Below, one piece after another: positions 6,304 to 13,441 of a stretch of 13,647 bases of DNA. A program made the position numbers and the translations under genes. Source of the DNA: Actinomycetota bacterium. Lineage in GTDB: Bacteria > Actinomycetota > Thermoleophilia > Gaiellales > Gaiellaceae. How positions within the stretch are numbered: the first letter of the stretch is position 1; each line of letters opens with the position of its first letter. The stretch covers positions 1 to 13,647 of the forward strand of contig JACCRW010000344.1 in assembly GCA_013813345.1 (NCBI GenBank), read 5' to 3'. The notes beneath the pieces are model-generated. The model saw only the letters and a list, made by a program, of their open reading frames with translations, was not told the origin of the DNA and made no database searches.

Positions 6304-7550
6304 GATTCGGAGTGTACGACGCCCTCCGGCGGCCCCGGTTCGCACACGGCCGCGAGCGCGATGTCGCGCCGGAACCGTGCGCCGGAGAACGAGATCCGTT
6401 CGCAGGCCAAGTACGCGCGCTCTCGCGCGGCCGCAACAGTCTCCCCCGTCGCGGTCACGTTCAGGATCCGGCCGCCGTTCGTGACGAGCCGATCTCCGTA
6501 CCGGGCAGTGCCGGCGTGGAAGACGAGCGCGCCCAGCTCCTCGGCCTCGGCGATGCCGGTGATCTCAGAACCGTGGTCTGGGCTCGAGGGGTAGTCCTTC
6601 GCGGCCAGCACGACCGTGACGGCCGCGGCCGGATCGATCGAGAGCTCGACTCCCGCGAGGTCGCCGCTCGCCGCAGCCCGGAGTGCCCCGACGAAGTCGC
6701 CGCCGAGCCGCGGCAGGATCGACTGCGTCTCGGGATCGCCGAAACGGCAGTTGAACTCGAGCACCTTGGGGCCCGCGTCTGTCAGCATCAGCCCGGCGAA
6801 GAGCACTCCCACAAACGGGGTTCCGCGGCGTGCGAGCTCCTCCACGACCGGCCGGTGTACGAGTTCGATCAGCTCCTCGACCTGCGCGGCGCCAAGCCCC
6901 GACACGGGCGAGTACGAGCCCATCCCACCGGTGTTCGGGCCGGTATCGCCGTCGCCCAGGCGCTTGAAATCCTGCGCCGGCGCGAGCGGGATCACGGTGC
7001 GCCCGTCGCAGAGACCGAAGACGGAGACCTCCTCGCCCTCCAAGAGCTCCTCGAGCACGAGCGGCCCCTCGAACACCGCGCCAGCGACAAGCGCGGCGTC
7101 GACCTCCGCCGCCGTCCGACACACGAAGACGCCTTTTCCCGCCGCAAGACCGTCGACCTTGACGACGCAGGGAGCGCGCGCCACCGCAAGCTTCGCCGCA
7201 GCCGGTACACCAGCCGCGGCGAGCACCTCCTTGGCGAAGGTCTTCGAGCCCTCGATCCGCGCCGCAGCCCGGCTCGGTCCGAAGACGGCGATCCCCGCGT
7301 GCCGCAGCTCGTCCGCTACGCCCGCGACGAGCGGCCCCTCCGGGCCGATCACGACGAGCTCGACGCCGAGCTCGCGAGCAAGGGCGAGCAGGCTCTCTCC
7401 GTCCTCGGCTCGAACCGGATGGCAGAGACCAATCTCGGCGATCCCCGGATTCCCAGGCGCGGCATGGATCGACTCGACGCCCGCCGCCTGGGCGAGCTTC
7501 CACGCGAGCGCATGCTCGCGGCCGCCCGACCCGGCAATCAGGACTCTCAC
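6300..7550 (-). CDS. purD: Phosphoribosylamine-glycine ligase (GAR synthetase)
   Basis: A 416-aa ATP-grasp enzyme that joins glycine to phosphoribosylamine. The N-terminal domain starts MRVLIAGSGGREHALAWKLA. The ATP-grasp core shows VVKVDGLAAGKGVFVC (129-144), DGDTGPNTGGMGSYSP and the GARS signature RFGDPETQ (269-276). The start is GTG 7550, by match to the family opening; in-frame GTGs at 7559 and 7565 would add three or five residues, and I cannot exclude them. The stretch between the conserved SK at 102-103 and VVK (129-131) is about a dozen residues shorter than in the forms I remember, though the enzyme looks intact. It is the first gene of the overlapping purDBCSQ run and diverges from a plus-strand gene across 90 bp, where its promoter should lie. 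Confidence 0.96.
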   Translation of the reverse strand: MRVLIAGSGGREHALAWKLAQAAGVESIHAAPGNPGIAEIGLCHPVRAEDGESLLALARELGVELVVIGPEGPLVAGVADELRHAGIAVFGPSRAAARIEGSKTFAKEVLAAAGVPAAAKLAVARAPCVVKVDGLAAGKGVFVCRTAAEVDAALVAGAVFEGPLVLEELLEGEEVSVFGLCDGRTVIPLAPAQDFKRLGDGDTGPNTGGMGSYSPVSGLGAAQVEELIELVHRPVVEELARRGTPFVGVLFAGLMLTDAGPKVLEFNCRFGDPETQSILPRLGGDFVGALRAAASGDLAGVELSIDPAAAVTVVLAAKDYPSSPDHGSEITGIAEAEELGALVFHAGTARYGDRLVTNGGRILNVTATGETVAAARERAYLACERISFSGARFRRDIALAAVCEPGPPEGVVHSES

Positions 7551-7640
7551 ACCCGGCACTCTCACGGCGGCCGAGTCTACTCCGGCGCCTGGACGCCGAT
7601 CGGTGTTTCGCACTTGCGGCGCGGGCGCATGACGTGACGC

Positions 7641-7958
7641 GTGAGCCAGAACGAGCCAGGCCTCGAGCTGCACGAGTGGGAGACCCGCTGGCAGGAGCTC
7701 GAGCCGCTGTTCGAGGACGATCCGGGAGGAACGCTGCCCGAGGCATGCGACTTCGTCGCGCAGACGCTGCGCGAGAGCGACCTCGATCCCGACTCGACGC
7801 CCGGCGAGCCCGACGAGATCCTCAGCGCCTACGCTGCAGCTCGTCAGACCGCAACCCGGATCGAAGCCGGAGAGGACGTCGATCCCGGCGACATCGGCGC
7901 CGCGATCGAGAACCTCCGCGCGGTCTACGAGACGCTGCGCGCCACCCGCCCAGGCTGA
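7641..7958 (+). CDS. Unknown acidic 105-aa protein
   Basis: A 105-aa protein starting with GTG 7641 (MSQNEPGLELHEW). It is rich in Glu and Asp with no Lys and no Cys, and is predicted to be largely helical: WETRWQELEPLFEDD, then a helix TLPEACDFVAQTLRES, a proline/glycine hinge, DEILSAYAAARQTATRIEAGEDV and DIGAAIENLRAVYETLRA. It has no signal peptide or membrane segment. I do not recognise the family. It diverges from purD and converges on purA, so purine genes surround it, but no functional link is visible. The ribosome site is weak. The protein-like hydrophobic heptads and the amino-acid composition support coding. Confidence 0.7.
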   Translation: MSQNEPGLELHEWETRWQELEPLFEDDPGGTLPEACDFVAQTLRESDLDPDSTPGEPDEILSAYAAARQTATRIEAGEDVDPGDIGAAIENLRAVYETLRATRPG

Positions 7959-8007
7959 TCGTCGCCTGCCAAGACGACGAGTCCGGCGGTCGGGCTGCTC
8001 CGTCCTC

Positions 8008-8032
8008 GGCTTGTGTTTCTACAACACAAGCC
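8008..8032. repeat. Hairpin copy 1 of a paired palindrome (GGCTTGTGTT / AACACAAGCC)
   Basis: A perfect 10-bp stem, 8008-8017 with 8023-8032, and a 5-base loop TCTAC. It lies in the 205-bp gap between the convergent 105-aa gene and purA. The arms TTGTGTT/AACACAA are AT-richer than everything around them. No strict T-tract follows, but the position suits a bidirectional terminator. A second copy of the same arms lies 60 bases downstream. Confidence 0.6.
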
Positions 8033-8067
8033 TCGCTGCGCCCGCGCAACCGCGCGGCTCACGAACG

Positions 8068-8090
8068 GCTTGTGTTGTTCCAACACAAGC
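8068..8090. repeat. Hairpin copy 2 of the paired palindrome (GCTTGTGTTG / CAACACAAGC)
   Basis: A perfect 10-bp stem, 8068-8077 with 8081-8090, and a 3-base loop TTC. It shares the nine-base arm GCTTGTGTT with copy 1 but differs in the loop and the flanks. Repeating the arm sequence rather than only the structure is more than a single terminator needs. It is closer to the purA stop (73 bases) than copy 1. The rest of the 7959-8163 gap shows only a short GC-rich stretch between the copies. Confidence 0.6.
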
Positions 8091-8163
8091 TCAGTCCTTC
8101 TGCCTCCAGCGCGTTGCAGCGCGGCCGATCACGTCGAGAGCAGGGCTCTCAACGAGTCCAGAT

Positions 8164-9435
<1,272 letters not shown>

Positions 9436-9487
9436 GTGAGGAGTGTTGCACGCGAGTCAGGACGGAGCCGCGCGCGAGCGTCCGTGG

Positions 9488-9573
9488 CCAGGACACCACC
9501 CTCCTTGCGGGACGTGTCCCTTCGAGGCACGTCTGGGGACTGTCCTGGACGCGTCCTTTTCGGCCACGTCCGA
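9488..9573. promoter_or_regulatory. Cluster of GGAC/GTCC half-palindromes upstream of purA
   Basis: Within 86 bases there are GGGAC-GT-GTCCC (9509-9520), GGAC-T-GTCC (9537-9545), the perfect palindrome GGACGCGTCC (9547-9556), and an outer inverted repeat CCAGGACA (9488-9495) with TGTCCTGG (9541-9548). The cluster lies 53 to 138 bases before the purA GTG. It could be a set of operator sites for a purine or other regulator, a 5'-leader RNA structure, or a dispersed repeat. A 15-base part (9533-9547) recurs before dnaB. No known riboswitch class is recognised. Between the cluster and the palindrome to the right (9574-9659) I see nothing else. Confidence 0.4.
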
Positions 9574-9659
9574 GTTGCAACAATTCAGCAGCTCTTTGTT
9601 CACAGGGCTTCGCGCTGCGCTCGCGGCGGAGCCTGACAAGTCCGCATCGGTTGCGCTAT

Positions 9660-9822
9660 GAGCCTCTAACGCAATGACGCCTCGTCGGCGGGGTGCGCTG
9701 GGTGGTGCGGGGCAAGGACGCAGGGAGCGTCGATATGCGGGCATATCGACGCGACTGAGGACGCCGCATCGCGCCGCCCAACGCACCCCCGGCGGCACAG
9801 AGCTTCATTGTGTTTGAGGCTC
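9660..9822. repeat. 163-bp imperfect palindrome abutting the fba stop codon (MITE-like or structured RNA)
   Basis: The left arm 9660-9738 (79 bases) and right arm 9741-9822 (82 bases) are imperfect reverse complements around a 2-base centre. The outer 21 bases agree at 18 positions (GAGCCTC, AAC and CAATGA shared). The next block has GGGGTGCG, TGGG and GCG in common, with single-base transitions between. About 13 bases then do not pair, and the innermost 12 bases are perfect: GCGTCGATATGC with GCATATCGACGC. The outer right end overlaps the last base of the fba TAG stop. Size and form fit a miniature inverted-repeat element or a long hairpin at the fba 3' end. No flanking target duplication or encoded protein is evident. 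Confidence 0.6.
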
Positions 9823-10845
9823 TAAGAGGCCGATCTGCTCTCGGCCGCGTAGAAGGCACGCAACGCGGAGAGCGGCTTCGGCTCGTAGTCGCCAGCATGG
9901 CCGGCCTGGCCAAACTGCGTCATCCGCTCCGCGTAGACGGCCTTCATCGCGGCTCGCGCCGGCTTCAGATAGGCGCGCGGGTCGTACTCGTCCCTGCGCT
10001 CCGCGAGCACCTTGCGGATCGCGCCGATCATCGCGAGCCGCGCGTCGGTGTCGACGTTGATCTTGCGCACCCCGTGCCGGATCCCGAGCTGGATCTCCTC
10101 GACGGGCACGCCCCACGTCGGCCGGATGTCGCCGCTATGCGCGTTGATCTCGTCGACGAGCGATCTCGGCACCGACGATGAGCCGTGCATGACCAGGTGC
10201 GTGGTGGGGAGCTTCTCGTGGATCTCCCGGATCAAGCTCATCGCGAGCACCGCTCCCGTGGGCGGGCTCGCGAACTTGTAGGCGCCGTGACTCGTCCCGA
10301 TCGCGACGGCGAGCGCGTCGATACCCGTCCGCTCGACGAACTCCACCGCCTCGTCCGGGTCGGTCAAGTGCACCTCGCCGGAGCCGTGGCCGTCCTCGAT
10401 CCCGCCGAGCGTCCCGAGCTCGCCCTCGACCGTGACCCCCAGCGCGCGCGCCCGCTCGACGACCTCGCGCGTGACCGCGACGTTGTACTCGAAGTCCGAA
10501 GGAGTCTTCCCGTCCTCGAGCAAAAGAGCCGTCCATCATCACGCTGGTGAAGCCCTGCTCGATCGCCGAGAAGCAAGTCTCCGGTGAGTTGCCGTGATCC
10601 TGGTGCAGTGCGACCGGCACGTCCGGATAAACCTCGCAGGCTGCCTGCATCAGATGAATCAGGAAGCGGTCGTTCGTGTACTCGCGCGCACCCTTCGAGG
10701 CCTGCACGATCACAGGCGAGCGAGTTTCCGCCGCCGCCTCGAAGACGGCCTGGATCTGCTCCATGTTGTTGACGTTGAACGCGCCAACGCCGTAGCCGCC
10801 GGCGGCGGCCTCGTCGAGGAGTTGGCGCATCGAGACAAGCGGCAC
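9822..10845 (-). CDS. fba: Class II fructose-bisphosphate aldolase, frameshifted by one extra base
   Basis: Zinc-dependent aldolase splitting fructose 1,6-bisphosphate in glycolysis and gluconeogenesis. Residues 1-107 (start GTG 10845, MPLVSMRQLLDEAAAGGYGVGAFN) run through ALHQDHGNS (79-87), with the catalytic Asp and a zinc His, to SVMMDGS. The family continuation LLEDGKTPSDFEYNVAVTREVVE is in another frame. Removing one T from the T4 run (A4 at 10522-10525 on the plus strand) restores Gly-Ser-Leu-Leu-Glu-Asp-Gly and a 340-aa protein of normal length. The second part has VEGELGTLGGIEDG, the zinc-His regions IGTSHGAYKF and VMHGSSSVP, and KINVDTDARLA. The break lies in a homopolymer and the rest is well conserved, so a sequence error is the likely cause. 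It starts 18 bases after the small Cys-rich gene, probably in the same operon. Confidence 0.92.
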
Positions 10846-10863
10846 GCGGCGATTCTCACGGAT

Positions 10864-11085
10864 CTACGAGGCCGACAGCGCGGACAGCACGCCGATCGGC
10901 TCGTGGTTCGCGCGTTCGATCCGAATGGCGTGGCCGCGACTGCAGGTCGTCGAGGTGTGCATCCGGGCGAGCTCGAGCCGGCCCTCTACGCGAGCGGCGA
11001 GGAAGCCGTGCTCATCGGCGCACGCGGCACAGACGGCGGTGAACGAGATCGCCTTCGGCGCCAGCCAGATCGTCTGGTCGACCAT
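10864..11085 (-). CDS. Small Cys-rich, possibly zinc-binding protein of unknown function
   Basis: A 73-aa protein starting at ATG 11085 (MVDQTIWLAPKAISFT). The upstream GAGGTAGGGAG is a good ribosome site, with GGGAG four bases before the ATG. Cys19-x-x-Cys22 and a later Cys48-x-x-x-His52, with His43 nearby, could hold one zinc ion as a ribbon-like knuckle, although the second pair is CxxxH rather than CxxC. The region between is a short beta hairpin (GFLAARVEGRLELARM). I do not recognise a family. It begins 38 bases after dnaB and ends 18 bases before fba, all on one strand, so it is probably in their transcript. A role in nucleic-acid binding is possible but not shown. Confidence 0.65.
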   Translation of the reverse strand: MVDQTIWLAPKAISFTAVCAACADEHGFLAARVEGRLELARMHTSTTCSRGHAIRIERANHEPIGVLSALSAS

Positions 11086-11123
11086 CGTGCTCCCTACCTC
11101 CAGTCCCCCGGCTCGGTGTCCTC

Positions 11124-12497
11124 TCAGGCTGCTGCCAGGTCCGAGAACTTGGCGTAGCGCTTCAGGAACGAGAGCTTGACCATGTCGGTCGGCCCGTTCC
11201 GGTGCTTGGCGATGATCAGCTCCGCGATTCCCTGCGAGTCCGACTCGTCGCCGTTGTAGTACTCGTCGCGGTAGACGAACCCGACGACGTCGGCGTCCTG
11301 CTCGATCGAACCCGACTCGCGCAGGTCGGAGAGGATCGGGCGCTTGTCGTGGCGCTGCTCGACGGCGCGCGAGAGCTGGGAGAGCGCGAGGATCGGCACG
11401 TCGAGGTCGCGGGCCAGAATCTTCAGCGAGCGCGAGATCTGCGAGACCTCCTGGACCCGGTTCTCGGCCTGGCCGCCCGAGGTCATGAGCTGGAGGTAGT
11501 CGACGATGATCAGGCCGAGGTTCGGCTCGCGCATCTTCAGCCGGCGGGCCTTGGAGCGGATCTCCATCATCGTGATCGAGGCGGTGTCGTCGACCCAGAT
11601 CGGCGCCTTCATCAGCTTGTCGCAGGCCGCCGTCAGCCGCGGCCAGTCGTCGGGCTTCAGCTTCCCTGTGCGGAGGCTCTGCGACTCGACGCGCGCCTCG
11701 GCGCACATCATCCGCTGGGTCACCTCGCTCTTCGACATCTCGAGCGTGAAGAGCGCGACGGGAAGCTCGTGCCGCACCGCGAGGTTCTGCGCCATGTTGA
11801 GCGCGAGCGCCGACTTCCCCATCGAAGGGCGCGCCGCGATGATGATCAGGTTGCCGCGCTGGAATCCCGAGGTGAGCTTGTCGAGCTCCTTGAAGCCGGT
11901 CGGGATCCCGGTCACGTCGGCGCCGGCCTCGTAGAGGTGCATGATCCGCTCGAAGCTCTCCTTCAGCAGCCCCTCGATATGACTGAAATCCCCGGTGACG
12001 CGCTGCTGAGCGAGGTCGAAGACGATCTGCTCGGCACGGTCGACGAGATCGGTCGTGTCGCCCGGGCGGTCCTGGCCGAGGCGGGCGATCTCGGCCCCGG
12101 CCCGAACGAGCCCGCGCAGGGTCGCCATCTCGCGGACGATCCGCGCGTAGTGACCCGCGTTCGCCGTCGCCGGGACGAGGGCGGCGAGCTCGTGGATCCT
12201 CGCCTTGCCGCCGACGGCCTCGAGCTCGCCGGCCTCCTCGAGCGCGTCGACGAGCGTGATCGCATCGACCGGCTCGCCCTGCTGGTAGAGCGAGAGGCAG
12301 GTGCGGAAGACCGTGCCGTGGCTCTCGCGATAGAAGTCGCCGGCCGAGAGGATCTCGGTGACCGTGCCGATCGCCCCCGGTGAGATCAGCATCGCGCCGA
12401 GAACGGACTCCTCCGCCTCGAGGTTCTGGGGCGGGACGTGCGGGGTCGTGGCCGCGGAGGGCGCCAAGGGTGTGATGGCGGCGGCGACGTGAGCCAT
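11124..12497 (-). CDS. dnaB: Replicative DNA helicase DnaB
   Basis: A 457-aa hexameric 5'-3' helicase that unwinds DNA at the replication fork. The N-terminal primase-interacting domain covers about residues 20-125 (PPQNLEAEESVLGAMLIS through HELAALVPATANAGHYARIVRE). The RecA-like ATPase follows: TGIPTGFKELDKLTSGFQRGNL, Walker A ARPSMGKSALALN, TLEMSKSEVTQRM, Walker B LIIVDYLQLM, LALSQLSRAVE, DLRESGSIEQDADVV, and the C-terminal arginine-finger region IIAKHRNGPTDMVKL. No intein interrupts it. I choose ATG 12497 (MAHVAAAITP); a TTG four codons upstream (12509) is an alternative, and neither has a clear ribosome site. It lies downstream of rplI, the common arrangement after the rpsF-ssb-rpsR-rplI cluster, with a 237-bp gap. 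Confidence 0.97.
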   Translation of the reverse strand: MAHVAAAITPLAPSAATTPHVPPQNLEAEESVLGAMLISPGAIGTVTEILSAGDFYRESHGTVFRTCLSLYQQGEPVDAITLVDALEEAGELEAVGGKARIHELAALVPATANAGHYARIVREMATLRGLVRAGAEIARLGQDRPGDTTDLVDRAEQIVFDLAQQRVTGDFSHIEGLLKESFERIMHLYEAGADVTGIPTGFKELDKLTSGFQRGNLIIIAARPSMGKSALALNMAQNLAVRHELPVALFTLEMSKSEVTQRMMCAEARVESQSLRTGKLKPDDWPRLTAACDKLMKAPIWVDDTASITMMEIRSKARRLKMREPNLGLIIVDYLQLMTSGGQAENRVQEVSQISRSLKILARDLDVPILALSQLSRAVEQRHDKRPILSDLRESGSIEQDADVVGFVYRDEYYNGDESDSQGIAELIIAKHRNGPTDMVKLSFLKRYAKFSDLAAA

Positions 12498-12640
12498 GTC
12501 AGTCGACAATCAAGCTGGCCGGCGCCGTGCCGTCAACGGCTGGGGATCCACAGCTGCCCGGTGGCGAACACGGCGGCCGTTTGCAGGGGAAAGGAACGCA
12601 TGTTCTCTCCATTCTCCCCAGCGGCTCGGACGTTCCTCGG

Positions 12641-12655
12641 CAGGACCGTCCCCAG
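12641..12655. promoter_or_regulatory. Copy of the GGAC/GTCC motif upstream of dnaB
   Basis: CAGGACCGTCCCCAG is the reverse complement of CTGGGGACTGTCCTG at 9533-9547 (upstream of purA) with one mismatch. Its core GGAC-C-GTCC is itself a near-palindrome. CTCGGACGT, also present before purA, lies eight bases to the left of this copy's start. It lies 144 bases before the dnaB ATG and could be a regulator site or part of a dispersed repeat. I see no further element in 12510-12692. Confidence 0.35.
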
Positions 12656-12692
12656 GCGACAGGTCCGTTTGTGCCGGAAGCAGCGGAAAGTT

Positions 12693-12727
12693 CCCAGCGT
12701 GCTCCACAGACCGTGGAGCACGCTGGG
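12693..12727 (-). terminator. Strong hairpin after rplI, candidate terminator
   Basis: CCCAGCGTGCTCCAC (12693-12707) and GTGGAGCACGCTGGG (12713-12727) form a perfect 15-bp stem with a 5-base loop. On the minus strand it starts seven bases after the rplI stop. The bases after the stem (AACTTTCC) are only weakly T-rich. It probably ends, or partly ends, the ribosomal-protein transcript before dnaB. Confidence 0.65.
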
Positions 12728-12734
12728 GAAAGAC

Positions 12735-13439
12735 CTACTGCTGCGCTGCGTCGGCGCCGGGATCGAGCTCCGCGCCGGGCTCCGACTCGGCTCGGGGCAG
12801 CTCGAACTCCGCAGCCTCTGCGGCCTCCGCGGGCGTCTGCGCCGGCGTCTCCTCGTCGAGGTACTCGACCGCCGCGGCCGCGGCGGCGCTCTCCGCCTGA
12901 CCGCTCGCAGCCTGGGCGGCCGCCTGCTCCTCGGCGACCCGAGCCGCCTCGGCGGCCTCCATCGCGGCCAGCTCCTCGTCCGGCGGCAGCTCGCCGCCCT
13001 CGGGGACGACGAGGGTCTTGACCTCGACCGTGACGCCCTCAAAGACCTGGATCGGGATCGCGTAGCGGCCGATCCGCTTCAGGGCGTCGGTGTCGATCTT
13101 CTTCCGGTCGACCCGGACCTTGCGCGTGCGCCAGAGCTCGTCGGCGATGTCGGTCGTCGTGACCGAGCCGAAGAGCGCCCCGGTCGGGCCTGACCTGACG
13201 TCGAACCGGAGCACGGTCTTGTTCAAGAGCTCCGCGATCTCCTGGGCCTGATCGACGCTGCGAGCCTCGTGCCGCGCGCGGTTCTCGTCGATCTTCTTCA
13301 GCTCCGCGACGCGACCCGCGCTCGCCAGCTCAGCGAGCTTGCGCGGGAGCAGGAAGTTTCGAGCGTAGCCGCGGGCGACGTTGACGACCTCGCCGCGGAG
13401 CCCGACCTTCTCGACGTCCTTGAGCAGGATCACCTCCAT
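12735..13439 (-). CDS. rplI: Large ribosomal subunit protein bL9 with a long acidic C-terminal extension
   Basis: A 234-aa protein; bL9 normally has about 150 residues. The N-terminal rRNA-binding domain MEVILLKDVEKVGLRGEVVNVARGYARNFLLPRKLA contains the L9 signature, with Lys in place of the usual Gly after PR. The connecting helix (about 42-75) and C-terminal domain (about 76-148, with TGALFGSVTTTDIAD and RKVRVDRKKID) are complete. The extra part (about 149-234) is alanine, glutamate and aspartate-rich with no lysine and only two arginines, and is probably disordered or helical. ATG 13439 is two bases from the rpsR stop, with GGAGG (13450-13454) ten bases upstream inside rpsR. It is a structural part of the 50S stalk-base region, where it helps limit frameshifting. 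Confidence 0.96.
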   Translation of the reverse strand: MEVILLKDVEKVGLRGEVVNVARGYARNFLLPRKLAELASAGRVAELKKIDENRARHEARSVDQAQEIAELLNKTVLRFDVRSGPTGALFGSVTTTDIADELWRTRKVRVDRKKIDTDALKRIGRYAIPIQVFEGVTVEVKTLVVPEGGELPPDEELAAMEAAEAARVAEEQAAAQAASGQAESAAAAAAVEYLDEETPAQTPAEAAEAAEFELPRAESEPGAELDPGADAAQQ

Positions 13440-13441
13440 CG

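Noticed and set aside
5050..6594. A 514-aa open frame on the plus strand, antisense to purB and purD
   Set aside because: It lies opposite clearly conserved purB and purD, and its translation is Arg/Glu/Asp-rich with no recognisable family. Long antisense frames are expected at high GC.
10515..10530. Programmed +1 frameshifting as a way to express fba
   Set aside because: There is no known fba recoding site, no stimulating structure that I can point to, and a second homopolymer indel nearby in the PhnB-like gene. A sequence error is simpler.
12542..12553. A DnaA box near dnaB (GGATCCACA)
   Set aside because: Only seven of nine positions match TTATCCACA, it is a single copy, and there is no AT-rich unwinding region. 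It does not support an origin.
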